Positions 1 to 8,802 of a stretch of DNA of 23,978 nt are shown here, one piece after another. A model generated the notes under the pieces. The model had not been told where the DNA came from and did not search any database. It was given only the letters and a program-made list of their open reading frames with translations. The translations under genes were made by a program, and so were the position numbers. The stretch is from an uncultured Chromatiaceae bacterium (GTDB lineage: Bacteria > Pseudomonadota > Gammaproteobacteria > Enterobacterales > Alteromonadaceae): contig CAMLSF010000046.1 of the NCBI GenBank assembly GCA_946482615.1, positions 1 through 23,978 of the forward strand, given 5' to 3'. Numbering within the stretch: position 1 is the stretch's first letter; each line of letters begins with the position of its first letter.

Positions 1-46
1 CTTTACTCGCCCCAGTCACATAAGAAACTGTGTTCCGGGGGCTCAT
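1..46 (-). CDS. Start of a possible minus-strand gene, cut by the window edge
   Basis: Only 15 codons are visible, reading MSPRNTVSYVTGASK before the edge. The ATG at 46-44 overlaps the TGA of the small reading frame upstream in an ATGA arrangement, which is typical of translational coupling. The residues TGASK resemble the start of a short-chain dehydrogenase nucleotide-binding loop, but too little is visible to assign a family. This may be a chance reading frame. The sequence left of the window would settle it. Confidence 0.2.
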   Translation of the reverse strand, partial: MSPRNTVSYVTGASK

Positions 47-153
47 TCCGATGTCGCCGCGCCGCAACAGCAATGACTTTGAAAAAATAGCCTTAACCCG
101 ACAACAAAACTCAATACGGATGCGGCTTTGACATGGTTTTTACTTTTTTTCAT
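43..153 (-). CDS. Possible 36-aa cysteine-containing small protein
   Basis: An ATG at 153-151 opens a 36-codon frame that starts MKKSKNHVKAASVLSFVVGL, a basic N-terminus followed by a short hydrophobic stretch, and then has CCC at residues 28-30. It ends in a TGA that overlaps the next ATG by four bases. The basic-hydrophobic start resembles a signal peptide or a very small membrane protein. The upstream Shine-Dalgarno match is poor: AGGGA lies about 13 nt away and AGAG somewhat closer. I do not recognise a family. A longer version of this frame runs back into tal antisense and is almost certainly not real. Existence as a gene is uncertain. Confidence 0.25.
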   Translation of the reverse strand: MKKSKNHVKAASVLSFVVGLRLFFQSHCCCGAATSE

Positions 154-257
154 GGTAAGCTCTGATCCCTGCGCCGAGCTTATAAAATAAGGCTGCGACC
201 AGCAAAAGAAACAGAATTCCGAATGCCGGAAACTTAGCGCAAAAGCCTGTTTTTGTG

Positions 258-285
258 TTGTAATTTTCCTACATTTATTTAGTAT
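258..285 (+). promoter_or_regulatory. tal promoter with a HexR-like operator
   Basis: TTGTAA at 258-263 and TAGTAT at 280-285, 16 nt apart, form a plausible sigma-70 promoter about 45 nt upstream of tal. The 15-mer TGTAATTTTCCTACA at 259-273 overlaps the -35 box. It matches the HexR consensus TGTAAT-N3-ATTACA at 10 of 12 defined positions. HexR is the repressor of central sugar catabolism in many gammaproteobacteria. Assignment of the regulator is inference from the match and from the tal-pgi context. Confidence 0.4.
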
Positions 286-334
286 TAAACCCCACATCAC
301 CGACTTGTGATCAGAAAAACGGTAATAAAACAAT

Positions 335-1291
335 ATGAGCACTTTACTTGAACAGCTAAAAGCAGTGACTACAGTAGTGGTCGACAGTGGTGACTTAGGC
401 GCCATTGAACAATTCCGCCCTGTAGACGCGACAACCAACCCTTCTTTATTACTCAACGCCAGCCAGCTGGAGTTTTCTAAGCCGTTACTGGCTCAGGCAG
501 TAGCTTATGCCAAAAGCAAAAGCTCCGATCTGGCGACTCAGATCAGTATTGCCAGTGATAAATTTGCCGTAGATATTGGCACTCAGATCAGCAAGTTAGT
601 GCCGGGCCGTGTCTCTACTGAAGTAGATGCCCGTTTATCTTTTGATACCCAGGCCAGTATCAACAAAGCACTGCAACTGGTTGCTTTGTATGAAGAAAAT
701 GGCATCAGCAAAGACCGTATTCTGATCAAAATCGCCTCGACCTGGGAAGGTATTCAGGCCGCCCGTCAACTGGAACAACAAGGTATTCAGTGTAACCTGA
801 CCTTGTTATTTCATATGGCGCAAGCCCGTGCCTGTGCAGAGGCTGGTGTATTTTTAATTTCTCCTTTTGTTGGCCGTATTCTGGACTGGTACAAAGCCAA
901 TACTAAACAAGACTACACAGCAGAAACTGATCCTGGTGTAGTGTCAGTACGTGAAATTTACCGCTACTTCAAAACTTATGGCCACAAAACTGTGGTGATG
1001 GGTGCCAGCTTCCGCAATACAGGTGAAGTCCTGGCTTTAGCAGGCTGCGACCGCTTAACCATCAGCCCTGCATTACTGGAAGAATTAAGCCAGCAGCAAG
1101 GCTCGTTGACCGTTCATCTGAAAGACACGGGTGCTACTGCCAAAGAAACGGCCGCTTTAACTGAAGCAGAATTCCGCTGGGCTTTGAATGAAGATGCAAT
1201 GGCCACCGAAAAACTGTCGGAAGGTATCCGTAAATTTGCCGTGGACCAACGTAAGCTGGAAACATTAATTCAGGCCCAGTTACAGGCCTGA
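335..1291 (+). CDS. tal: Transaldolase
   Basis: Transaldolase of the non-oxidative pentose phosphate pathway. It transfers a dihydroxyacetone unit between sedoheptulose 7-phosphate and glyceraldehyde 3-phosphate in the cytoplasm. The 318-aa length matches the TalA/TalB type. The Schiff-base lysine is K132 in [11 protein letters not shown], and the acid/base residues D17 and E96 fall at the same numbers as in E. coli TalB. The DATTNPSLL signature is at residues 31-39. The ATG at 335 gives an N-terminus aligned with TalB; its Shine-Dalgarno sequence is weak. pgi follows after 35 nt with no terminator, so the two probably form an operon linking the pentose phosphate pathway to glycolysis. A HexR-like site lies in the promoter. 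Confidence 0.97.
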   Translation: MSTLLEQLKAVTTVVVDSGDLGAIEQFRPVDATTNPSLLLNASQLEFSKPLLAQAVAYAKSKSSDLATQISIASDKFAVDIGTQISKLVPGRVSTEVDARLSFDTQASINKALQLVALYEENGISKDRILIKIASTWEGIQAARQLEQQGIQCNLTLLFHMAQARACAEAGVFLISPFVGRILDWYKANTKQDYTAETDPGVVSVREIYRYFKTYGHKTVVMGASFRNTGEVLALAGCDRLTISPALLEELSQQQGSLTVHLKDTGATAKETAALTEAEFRWALNEDAMATEKLSEGIRKFAVDQRKLETLIQAQLQA

Positions 1292-1326
1292 TTTTTTCAC
1301 ACTAGTGAGTATTAACAGGAGTTTTT

Positions 1327-2955
1327 ATGATGTCGTCTGCACTCTGGGCTGAATTAAAACAGCTGGCACAACAGCCTTTGTCCTTGCGTCAGCAGTTTGC
1401 TGCGGACCCACAGCGGGCTGAAAAGTTTCAGGTTAATGCCTGTGGTATTCATCTGGATTTTGCCAAAAACCTGATCACAGATGGCATCTGGCACAAGTTG
1501 CTGGAGCTGGCCAAACAAAGCCAGATCCAGTCTAAAACCCAGCAAATGCTCAGTGGCGAAAAAATTAATAACACAGAACACCGTGCGGTCTGGCATATGG
1601 CGCTGCGTGCCGATACCAATACTGCACTTGTGTTAGATGGTGTGGATTTACAGCCAGAAATTCAGGCTTGCCATGCGCAAATGGCACAACTGATTGGCCA
1701 ATTGCATCAGGGCAGCTATAAAGGTTATCAGGGCGATGCCATTACCGACCTGATTTGGATTGGTATTGGTGGCTCTTTATTAGGCCCACAAATGGCCTGT
1801 GAAGCTTTAGCCCCTTATAACCAAAGCCCGGTGCGTATTCACTTTGCCGGAAACATTGACGGCGCTGTAGTTTCCGATGTGGTGAAAAACTTAAACCCGG
1901 CCACGACCCTGGTGTTTGTGGCCTCCAAGTCTTTTGGTACTGAAGAAACCAAACAAAACGCTCTGGCGGTGCGTCAGTGGTTTATAGACAAAGGTGCAGA
2001 TAAAGCTGCTATAGCCCGGCATTTCTGGGCCACCTCATCCAATATCAAAGCCGCAGCCGAGTTTGGCATAGTGGCTGAACATATTCTGCCAATGTGGGAC
2101 TGGGTCGGTGGTCGTTATTCCTTATGGTCAGCCATAGGTTTCCCAGTGGCATTGCAACTGGGCATGGCGCAGTTTCAACAACTGCTCAAAGGCGCCCGTG
2201 ATATGGACCAGCATTTTATCCATGCCCCACTTGAGCAGAATATGCCTGTAATTTTGGCTTTGCTGGGTGTTTGGTATATCAATGCCAAAGGCTGTCAGGC
2301 ACAAGCCTTGTTGCCCTATAGCCACTATTTACGCTTCCTGCCCTCTTACGTGCAGCAACTGGATATGGAAAGTAATGGTAAAGGAGTCGACCTGGATGGT
2401 AAGCCGTTAACAGATGCCACAGCGCCGGTGATTTGGGGTGATGCCGGTACCAATGGTCAACACGCTTATCACCAGTTGTTGCATCAAAGTGTGTTAGCTG
2501 TGCCGTCCGATTTTATTCTGCCGGCTAAAGTCAGCCACGATCTCACAGATCATCACCACAGATTAGCGGCCCACTGTTTTGCTCAGACACAGGCCCTGAT
2601 GCAAGGCAAAACCTTTGAAGAAGCCAAAGCTGAAGTGCTGGCCACTGGCGCAACAGAAGCCGAAGCTATTGCGCTGGCTCCTCATAAAGTATCGCCAGGT
2701 AATAAGCCAAGCAACACCTTATTACTGCCAGAACTGTCCCCTTATTACTTAGGTGCCTTAATAGCGCTTTATGAGCAGAAGGTGTTTTGTCAGGGGGTGT
2801 TGTGGAATATCAACTCTTTTGATCAGTGGGGTGTGGAGCTGGGTAAACAGCTGTCTACACCTATCTATCAGGTGTTGTCTGATCAAAAAATCAATAGCTT
2901 TGATGCGTCCACAGAGGCACTTATCGCAAAATTTAAGCAGTTAAACTTGGGCTAA
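1327..2955 (+). CDS. pgi: Glucose-6-phosphate isomerase
   Basis: Interconverts glucose 6-phosphate and fructose 6-phosphate in the cytoplasm. The protein is 542 aa against 549 in E. coli. The catalytic residues are E348 (in ESNGKG), H379 (in GTNGQHAYH) and K507 (in GVELGKQL), all exactly 7 below the E. coli numbers. Signature 1, DWVGGRYS, is at 258-265, and the sugar-phosphate loop GIGGSLLGP is near residue 147. AGGAG at 1317-1321 precedes two adjacent ATG codons at 1327 and 1330. Spacing would fit either, so the true start may be one codon later. It probably shares a transcript with tal. A 12-bp AT-rich hairpin begins 9 nt after the stop. Confidence 0.97.
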   Translation: MMSSALWAELKQLAQQPLSLRQQFAADPQRAEKFQVNACGIHLDFAKNLITDGIWHKLLELAKQSQIQSKTQQMLSGEKINNTEHRAVWHMALRADTNTALVLDGVDLQPEIQACHAQMAQLIGQLHQGSYKGYQGDAITDLIWIGIGGSLLGPQMACEALAPYNQSPVRIHFAGNIDGAVVSDVVKNLNPATTLVFVASKSFGTEETKQNALAVRQWFIDKGADKAAIARHFWATSSNIKAAAEFGIVAEHILPMWDWVGGRYSLWSAIGFPVALQLGMAQFQQLLKGARDMDQHFIHAPLEQNMPVILALLGVWYINAKGCQAQALLPYSHYLRFLPSYVQQLDMESNGKGVDLDGKPLTDATAPVIWGDAGTNGQHAYHQLLHQSVLAVPSDFILPAKVSHDLTDHHHRLAAHCFAQTQALMQGKTFEEAKAEVLATGATEAEAIALAPHKVSPGNKPSNTLLLPELSPYYLGALIALYEQKVFCQGVLWNINSFDQWGVELGKQLSTPIYQVLSDQKINSFDASTEALIAKFKQLNLG

Positions 2956-2963
2956 GCCATTGA

Positions 2964-2993
2964 ATGAACGAAAAACATTCATTTTTCGTTCAT
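2964..2993. repeat. Perfect 12-bp inverted repeat just after pgi
   Basis: ATGAACGAAAAA at 2964-2975 and TTTTTCGTTCAT at 2982-2993 are exact reverse complements around a 6-nt loop. The stem is AT-rich and is followed by ATATTTG rather than a T-tract. It is therefore not a canonical intrinsic terminator. It could be an RNA 3'-end stabiliser, a weak terminator, or an operator upstream of the small gene at 3076. Confidence 0.6.
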
Positions 2994-3031
2994 ATTTGTG
3001 TCAAAGAGTTATTTTATTTTCAATCAAAGTG

Positions 3032-3040
3032 TGGTACTAA
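3032..3040 (+). promoter_or_regulatory. Possible extended -10 promoter for the 58-aa gene
   Basis: TGGTACTAA at 3032-3040 fits an extended -10 element (TGn followed by TACTAA) 35 nt before the ATG at 3076. No good -35 box is seen. This would allow the small gene to be expressed independently of pgi. Confidence 0.25.
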
Positions 3041-3075
3041 TTTGTTGAAAATAACAACAACTCAGAGGGGCAACC

Positions 3076-3252
3076 ATGGAAAGCTTCGAAGACTTACTGA
3101 ATATGTTGGAGCGTCCTGCGACAAAGAGCCGTGCAGTCAAACGCAAGTGGCGCGAAATTGAAGCAGTCAAAGAACGTCAGCGCTTAAAACGAGAACTAGA
3201 AGACATAGACTGGACCATAGAACCTGAGTTAGTTGACATCGAATTAAGTTAA
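3076..3252 (+). CDS. 58-aa basic/acidic small protein, likely DUF3545 family
   Basis: The peptide begins MESFEDLLNMLERP and has a strongly charged, predicted helical centre, RAVKRKWREIEAVKERQR, followed by an acidic tail ending DIDWTIEPELVDIELS. From memory this matches the DUF3545 family of 55-70 aa proteins in Alteromonadales and Vibrionales, whose function is unknown; that assignment was not tested by search. There is no signal peptide or membrane segment, so it should be cytoplasmic. AGGGG at 3066-3070 lies 5 nt before the ATG, a good Shine-Dalgarno site. It sits 120 nt after pgi and is followed directly by a strong terminator, so it ends the tal-pgi transcript or forms its own unit. Confidence 0.8.
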   Translation: MESFEDLLNMLERPATKSRAVKRKWREIEAVKERQRLKRELEDIDWTIEPELVDIELS

Positions 3253-3255
3253 AAT

Positions 3256-3286
3256 AAAGCCCCGGCAGCTATGTCGGGGCTTTTTA
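3256..3286. terminator. Bidirectional intrinsic terminator
   Basis: The stem AGCCCCGGCA / TGTCGGGGCT (3258-3267 and 3272-3281, one G-U pair) closes a 4-nt loop. It is followed by TTTTT on the plus strand and preceded by AAAATAAA, a T-tract when read on the minus strand. It lies between the convergent 58-aa gene and the thr-ung operon and can serve both. Confidence 0.85.
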
Positions 3287-3364
3287 TTTGGCTGTAATTT
3301 GACGGCTATCTAACCATAGGGAGGCGACCTTTATGGTCGCCCGTCTATCAGGCAAAACGACGGG

Positions 3365-4027
3365 TTAAACCTGCCAGCGGATAGGTGTTTTACCTTGCTG
3401 CTGCAATAACTCATTGGCCTTAGCAAAATGGCCACAGCCCAAAAAGCCGCGGTGTGCAGACAAAGGCGATGGATGAGGTGCGGTCAGAATATGGTGTTTG
3501 GTTTTATCAATCAGTTGTGATTTTTTAATCGCATGGCTGCCCCATAACAAAAACACTATGCCTTCTGCATGGGCACTGATAGCCCGTATCACCTGATCAG
3601 TAAACTGCTCCCAACCTAAATGACGATGGGAGTTGGCTTCGTTTGCTACTACAGTCAAAGCCGTGTTGAGTAACAACACCCCCTGCTGTGCCCAACTTTC
3701 CAGACAACCGTGATTTGGCATCTTAAAATCAACATACTCCAGCGCCAGCTCTTTGTAGATATTGCGCAGTGACGGCGGAATAGCCACACCAGGCGGCACG
3801 GAAAAACTTAAGCCATGCGCCTGATTTGGACCATGGTAAGGGTCCTGCCCTATCACTACCACTTTCATATCCGCAAAAGGCGTTAACTTAAAGGCATTAA
3901 ATACCTGGGCTTCAGGTGGATAAATCACCTGGCCTGAGGCACGTTGTTGCTTTAAGTACTCCATAGTCTGCAGAAAATAGGGCTGATTTTTTTCAGCCCC
4001 AATTACGTCTTGCCAAAGTAAAGACAC
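3365..4027 (-). CDS. ung: Uracil-DNA glycosylase, family 1
   Basis: Removes uracil from DNA to start base excision repair. The protein is 220 aa. The catalytic water-activating motif GQDPYHG has D62, and the second motif [10 protein letters not shown] has H185. These correspond to D64 and H187 of E. coli Ung. LLWGSHA at about residues 160-166 is also conserved. The start is a GTG at 4027-4025. The sequence from there aligns with the E. coli N-terminus ([14 protein letters not shown]), and no closer ATG exists. It begins only 3 nt after the thrC stop, with no promoter or terminator between them. It is thus probably translated from the thr transcript by coupling, although nothing links its function to threonine synthesis. 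Confidence 0.97.
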   Translation of the reverse strand: MSLLWQDVIGAEKNQPYFLQTMEYLKQQRASGQVIYPPEAQVFNAFKLTPFADMKVVVIGQDPYHGPNQAHGLSFSVPPGVAIPPSLRNIYKELALEYVDFKMPNHGCLESWAQQGVLLLNTALTVVANEANSHRHLGWEQFTDQVIRAISAHAEGIVFLLWGSHAIKKSQLIDKTKHHILTAPHPSPLSAHRGFLGCGHFAKANELLQQQGKTPIRWQV

Positions 4028-4030
4028 AGT

Positions 4031-5320
4031 TTATTTATCCAGAGTCAGTAAGAATTGGCGTAATTGTACAAAATCCGGTGCCATATCTGCACTTAAACTT
4101 GTCTCAGAGGCCACAGCAGCGAGCTCAGCTGGCAGAGCTATAGGGCTGCCAAGGATATTCTCCACCTGCTCTTTAAATTTGGCCGGATGCGCAGTGCCTA
4201 AGAAAATACCAAATTCACCGTCCAACAAACTACGTTTTAAGGCTTTGTACGCAATAGCCGCATGAGGTTCACTGACATAACCTAAATGCGCCAGCTGACG
4301 CATAGAGACCTGGGTATCTTCTTCATCCACCATTACAGCTTCTAAATCGTCGCGGCAGATTTTCCCCTGCGCCAACAAAGCCTCAACCCGTGGCCAGTTA
4401 TTGGGTGCGCTGACATCCATCGCATTGGATAAAGTCGGGATAGTTTTGTTCGGCGCCCACTGACCATCCTTCCAGTAACGAGGCACTGTGTCGTTTAAGT
4501 TCGTGGCCGCTATCATACGTTTGATAGGTAAACCTAAGACTTTGGCAATTAAACCTGCGGTTAGGTTACCAAAGTTACCGCTTGGCACAGCGATCACAAT
4601 TTGATCCCGCTTGTCTTTAGGTACCTGAGCCACAGCTTCAAAGTAATAACAAATCTGGGCAAATAAACGACTGATATTGATAGAGTTGGCTGAGTTGATA
4701 TTCAGCTGTTTGACTAAATCGCGGTCGTTAAACACGTCTTTCACCAGCGCCTGGCACTGGTCAAAATCGGCTTCTATCGCCAGGGTATGGATGTTATGGC
4801 CTAAGGTAGTAAATAGCTTTTCCTGCAGCGGGCTGATTTTTCCCTTTGGAAACAAAATCACCACGTCAACACCGGCCTGCTGATAAAAGGCATGAGCCAC
4901 AGCAGCCCCTGTATCACCCGAAGTGGCGGTGACTATGGTGGTTTTGCTGACATTCTGCTGCTTTTGCGCCTGAATTAACGCCTGCGCCATAAAACGGCCA
5001 CCAAAGTCTTTAAAAGCTAAAGTGGGGCCATGGAACAATTCTAAACAGGCCACATCCTCTGTCACTTGCGCCAAAGGCGCCGGAAACTGAAAAGCGTTAC
5101 TTACCATCTGATGGATTTGTTCAGCAGAAAGCTCGTCGCCTATTAAAGCCTGCAGCACTTTGGCGCTGCGCTCAACAAAAGGCAGCTCCAATAAAGCCTC
5201 TATATCCAGAGTTGGCCACTGGGTGGGGAAAAACAGCCCCTGCTGCTCGCCTAAACCAATACGTACTGCATCTAAAAAACTAACTTGTTGTGAGGCGACT
5301 TTGGTATTTGTTAATTGCAT
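4031..5320 (-). CDS. thrC: Threonine synthase
   Basis: PLP-dependent enzyme that converts O-phosphohomoserine to threonine, the last step of the pathway. The 429-aa length matches the E. coli ThrC class. The PLP-binding lysine is K104 in LAFKDFGGRF. SGDTGAA at about 134-140 and SGNFGN near residue 246 are the usual phosphate-binding loops. The ATG at 5320-5318 follows the thrB stop by 9 nt, and AGGA overlapping that stop serves as ribosome binding site. Third structural gene of thrABC. Confidence 0.97.
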   Translation of the reverse strand: MQLTNTKVASQQVSFLDAVRIGLGEQQGLFFPTQWPTLDIEALLELPFVERSAKVLQALIGDELSAEQIHQMVSNAFQFPAPLAQVTEDVACLELFHGPTLAFKDFGGRFMAQALIQAQKQQNVSKTTIVTATSGDTGAAVAHAFYQQAGVDVVILFPKGKISPLQEKLFTTLGHNIHTLAIEADFDQCQALVKDVFNDRDLVKQLNINSANSINISRLFAQICYYFEAVAQVPKDKRDQIVIAVPSGNFGNLTAGLIAKVLGLPIKRMIAATNLNDTVPRYWKDGQWAPNKTIPTLSNAMDVSAPNNWPRVEALLAQGKICRDDLEAVMVDEEDTQVSMRQLAHLGYVSEPHAAIAYKALKRSLLDGEFGIFLGTAHPAKFKEQVENILGSPIALPAELAAVASETSLSADMAPDFVQLRQFLLTLDK

Positions 5321-5329
5321 TTTTACATC

Positions 5330-6262
5330 CTACAGCGCACGAGCGCCTTGTCCCGCCAGACGACATATGGTCGTGATGGCATCTGAGTTTTTAGCGTAAT
5401 GCTGTTGTAAATAATCAGCGGCAAATTGGGCCTGAGTATCGTTCTGGCAGACTGCAAAAATAGTAGGACCAGCACCGGAAATACCGACATGGCCTATGCC
5501 CTGAGCTGTTAACTGTTCGCGTATAGGCAACAATTCAGGCATCAGATGCTGACGGGCAGGCTCAGCCACCAGATCCTGCAAAGCAGCAAAAGCCTCGTTT
5601 TCATCTTTGGCATACAAAGCACTGATAAAACGGCTTAACATACCGGCAAAAGCTATGCTGTGTTTCAGCGTTAATTGCTGCGGCAATACAGCCCGGGCTT
5701 CTTTGGTCGACAGCACAGTGCCCGGATAACACAACACCACCTGCCAATGTTCAAACCAGGGCAAAGCCCGGCACAACAAAGGGCTATCCGGCAACATCAG
5801 CAATAAGCCACCATAAAAGGACGGAGCCACATTGTCATAATGCACTGAACCGCTGACGCCTCCCTCCAGCTGAGCCATCAGTTGCAACAGCTGATAGTCA
5901 TCCAAAGGTTTACCAAAATAGTCATTAAAGGCATAACAGGCGACCACTATAGAACAGGCGCTGGAACCTAATCCACTGCCCACAGGCAGGTTTTTCACCA
6001 GTTCCAGTTGCAGCCGCGGTAAAGTCCGGCCTATTGCTTTTTCAAAAGCATAAAAACACTGCAGCACTAAATTATCGTCTGTGTCTTTGGGCAACTGATG
6101 CACATAACGGCCGGTCAACCTTAAACTCAGCTCTGGCTGTTCGTTATGAATACGCAGTTCATCACCAAATAAAGAACCATCAACAGGTTCAAAAGCAGCG
6201 CCTAATAAATCAAATCCAACAGAAAAATTCCCTGTGGACGCAGGCGCAAAATACGACTTCAT
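5330..6262 (-). CDS. thrB: Homoserine kinase
   Basis: GHMP-superfamily kinase that phosphorylates homoserine with ATP. The protein is 310 aa, the same class as E. coli ThrB (310). The ATP-binding motif LPVGSGLGSSAC spans residues 92-103, and the C-terminal GHMP motif GISGAGPTIFA is near 258-268. The N-terminal APASTGNFSVGFD is the substrate-side signature. The ATG starts one base after the thrA stop. A GGAG inside the last thrA codons acts as Shine-Dalgarno sequence, so translation is coupled. Ends with TAG. Confidence 0.97.
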   Translation of the reverse strand: MKSYFAPASTGNFSVGFDLLGAAFEPVDGSLFGDELRIHNEQPELSLRLTGRYVHQLPKDTDDNLVLQCFYAFEKAIGRTLPRLQLELVKNLPVGSGLGSSACSIVVACYAFNDYFGKPLDDYQLLQLMAQLEGGVSGSVHYDNVAPSFYGGLLLMLPDSPLLCRALPWFEHWQVVLCYPGTVLSTKEARAVLPQQLTLKHSIAFAGMLSRFISALYAKDENEAFAALQDLVAEPARQHLMPELLPIREQLTAQGIGHVGISGAGPTIFAVCQNDTQAQFAADYLQQHYAKNSDAITTICRLAGQGARAL

Positions 6263-6263
6263 A

Positions 6264-8723
6264 TTACATCTCCTGCTGCCAGGACAAAGTCCGCATTACA
6301 TCACTGAACACACCAGCTGCTGTGACCGCAGCACCAGCCCCATAACCCCTTAATACAAAAGGAATAGGCTGGTAATAACGGGTATGAATAGCCAGCGCAT
6401 TTTCACCGTCTTTGACCTTGGCCAGCGGATGATCCAAATCCAAAGCTTTGATAGCCACTTTGCAGCGGCCTTCGCTGATTTCACCTATATAACGCAGCAC
6501 CTGACCTTTGGCTTTGGCTTCTGCGATACGTCCAGCAAACTGTTGATTTAGTTCTGGTAACCGCTGCATAAAAGTTGGTACATCAGTGCCAGGCGCAAAA
6601 TCAGCAGGTAATACACCTTCCACTTCAACATCCGCTAAATTCAGCATCAGACCCGACTCACGCGCCATGATCAGTAATTTACGCGCCACATCCATACCGG
6701 ATAAATCATCACGGGGATCCGGTTCAGTAAAACCTAATTCGCGGGCTTTGGTGGTGACTTCAGATAAAGACTGCCCCTGCTCTAACAGACCAAAAATATA
6801 GGACAACGAGCCCGATAAAATGCCCTCAAAAGCCACCAGTTCGTCACCGGCATTAAACAAACCCTGCAAGGTGTCGATCACCGGCAAACCTGCGCCTACA
6901 GTGGTCTCATACAGGAAACGACGTCTGTGTTGTTGTGCCACCTGACGCAGCTGATGGTAATAATCCAGAGAGCCGGTATTGGCCTTTTTGTTGGGTGTGA
7001 CGACATGGAAACCGGCCTTTAAGAAATCCACATACAAATTGGCCACAGGCTCTGCGCTGCTGCAGTCAATCAATACCGGATTGGTTAAATGCTGTTCCTG
7101 CACAAAACGGCTTAAATCCGCCACAGAAAACTGACCTTTAGCCTGCTGCATTTGCTGTTGCCACTGGCTTAAGTCGATACCTTTTTCATCCAGCAGTAAG
7201 GCTTTGGAATTGGCTATACCATAGACTTTCAGCTTCACATTTCGTTGCTGTAAAAACTGCTGCTGCCGCTGGAACTGTGCCAATAATTCGCTGCCGACCA
7301 CACCACAACCAACCAGAAACACATCTATGCTGGGGATATGGCTGAAGAAGTTTTCATGACACACCTTGACTGCATTCTGACAGGCTTTTTGCTCAACCAC
7401 AGCGGAGATAGAACGCTCACTACTGTCCTGCGCTATCGCCACTATATTGACCCGGGCTTGCGCCAGGGACGCAAAAAACTTAGCCGCTACACCACGGTGC
7501 TGACGCATACCATCGCCGACTAAACTGACAATAGCCATGTCAGATAAAATCTGCAGCGGTCTTAATAACTTGCCTTGCAGTTCCAGTTCAAACTCGGCTT
7601 CCAGCGCTTTTTTCGCTGCCGGCAAATCCAGCTGTGCGACACAAAAGCTGATGCTAAATTCTGAAGAGGACTGAGTGATTAAACTGACCGACACCTGTTC
7701 ACGCGCCATAGTGGCAAAAACACGGGAAGCCATGCCCACTACACCTTTTAAACCAGGGCCTGACACTGTGATCAGCGCCAGATGTTCAAGGCTGGAAATG
7801 CCTTTGACCAGCGAGTCACCGTTGTTGTCTGCATCAATACAGGTGCCGGGAGCCGATGGGTTTAAAGTATTTTTGATGTAACAAGGAATTTGAAAACGTG
7901 CCAGTGGACCTATAGTTTTTGGATGCAGTACTTTGGCTCCAAAATACGACAGTTCCATGGCTTCGTCATAGGATAAATGGTCAATCAGTTTGGCTTGTTT
8001 CACCTGACGAGGGTCTGCACTGTACACCCCATCCACATCAGTCCAGATCTCACAGACGGACGCTTTGACCGCTGCGGCAACAATAGCAGCTGAATAGTCC
8101 GAGCCATTGCGGCCTAATAAACACAGCTCACCCTGCGCATTACTGGAGACAAAACCGGCCATCACATAAACCTGAGCTGATTGTTTCGCCAAAGCTGCTG
8201 CAAAGCTTTGCTCCGAAGCAGGAATGTCCGCGACGGCATTTAAATAATCGCCCTGACTTTTGACTAAGGCCACAGAATCCAGCAACACCACATCCACCTG
8301 ACGGGATTTAAATAGAGCCGTCATCAGGCAAACACTGAACTGCTCACCCATGCCGAGAATTTGCGCCTTGATATGATCAGGGCAATAACTTAACAAACTG
8401 ATGCCCTGCAAACGCTCAGTCAGCTTTTGCTCCTGCTCGTCTGCCAGCTGTTGCACAGCCTTCAACTGATCCGCATTAACCCGAAGTGAAGCTTCCGTAA
8501 TAAGCTGCGCCAGTCGCTGTTTCCACTGCTGCAGCAGCGGTTGATAATCCGAGCCTAAAAAGGCCAGATCCGTCAGCTCCACCAGTAAGTTGGTGACGCC
8601 CTGAGGCGCAGACAACACCAGGCCTATGCTCTGGTTGCCTATTTGTTGTTGCACTATATCCGCCACCTCGAGGAAGCGGGTTACCGACGCCAGAGACGAA
8701 CCACCAAACTTAAGCACCCTCAT
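6264..8723 (-). CDS. thrA: Bifunctional aspartokinase I / homoserine dehydrogenase I
   Basis: Catalyses the first and third steps from aspartate to homoserine, a branch point for threonine, isoleucine and methionine. The protein is 819 aa (E. coli 820). The aspartokinase domain spans about residues 1-285, with KFGGSS at 5-10 and GRNGSDYSA at 204-212. Two ACT regulatory repeats follow at about 315-455 and are the expected site of threonine feedback. The homoserine dehydrogenase domain runs from about 465 to the end, with nucleotide-binding VGCGVVG at 471-477. The ATG at 8723-8721 has AGGAG 6 nt upstream. Regulation is by the thrL attenuator just upstream; a MetJ-like box lies in the promoter. 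Confidence 0.97.
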   Translation of the reverse strand: MRVLKFGGSSLASVTRFLEVADIVQQQIGNQSIGLVLSAPQGVTNLLVELTDLAFLGSDYQPLLQQWKQRLAQLITEASLRVNADQLKAVQQLADEQEQKLTERLQGISLLSYCPDHIKAQILGMGEQFSVCLMTALFKSRQVDVVLLDSVALVKSQGDYLNAVADIPASEQSFAAALAKQSAQVYVMAGFVSSNAQGELCLLGRNGSDYSAAIVAAAVKASVCEIWTDVDGVYSADPRQVKQAKLIDHLSYDEAMELSYFGAKVLHPKTIGPLARFQIPCYIKNTLNPSAPGTCIDADNNGDSLVKGISSLEHLALITVSGPGLKGVVGMASRVFATMAREQVSVSLITQSSSEFSISFCVAQLDLPAAKKALEAEFELELQGKLLRPLQILSDMAIVSLVGDGMRQHRGVAAKFFASLAQARVNIVAIAQDSSERSISAVVEQKACQNAVKVCHENFFSHIPSIDVFLVGCGVVGSELLAQFQRQQQFLQQRNVKLKVYGIANSKALLLDEKGIDLSQWQQQMQQAKGQFSVADLSRFVQEQHLTNPVLIDCSSAEPVANLYVDFLKAGFHVVTPNKKANTGSLDYYHQLRQVAQQHRRRFLYETTVGAGLPVIDTLQGLFNAGDELVAFEGILSGSLSYIFGLLEQGQSLSEVTTKARELGFTEPDPRDDLSGMDVARKLLIMARESGLMLNLADVEVEGVLPADFAPGTDVPTFMQRLPELNQQFAGRIAEAKAKGQVLRYIGEISEGRCKVAIKALDLDHPLAKVKDGENALAIHTRYYQPIPFVLRGYGAGAAVTAAGVFSDVMRTLSWQQEM

Positions 8724-8743
8724 GTTTTACTCCTTGCTAAACG

Positions 8744-8779
8744 AAAAAGGCCCGTGACGGGGAGGTCACGGGCCTTTTT
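8744..8779 (-). terminator. thr attenuator terminator
   Basis: The perfect 10-bp stem GGCCCGTGAC / GTCACGGGCC (8749-8758 and 8765-8774) closes a 6-nt loop, with a T-run on the minus strand at 8748-8744. It lies between thrL and thrA. The upstream leader segment GGAGGTC (minus strand, about 8805-8799) is complementary to GACCTCC at the loop side of the terminator. That gives an alternative antiterminator. The end of thrL can also pair with this leader segment (ACCACC...GGNGGT) as the 1:2 pause hairpin. This is the standard attenuation layout. Confidence 0.92.
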
Positions 8780-8802
8780 GAAAACAATACGCCGCCGACC
8801 TC

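Noticed and set aside
43..456. 137-codon minus-strand frame overlapping the start of tal
   Set aside because: Its first half is antisense to well-conserved tal coding sequence and its promoter; only the last 36 codons have any independent gene-like character.
2964..3161. 65-codon plus-strand frame after pgi
   Set aside because: It starts in the hairpin without a ribosome binding site and overlaps, in another frame, the better-supported 58-aa gene at 3076.
3323..3341. GGCGACC / GGTCGCC inverted repeat near the ung end
   Set aside because: A 7-bp stem with no T-tract on either strand; the terminator at 3256-3286 is sufficient.
6034..6345. 103-codon plus-strand frame inside thrB/thrA
   Set aside because: Antisense shadow of two conserved genes, with low-complexity composition and no ribosome binding site.
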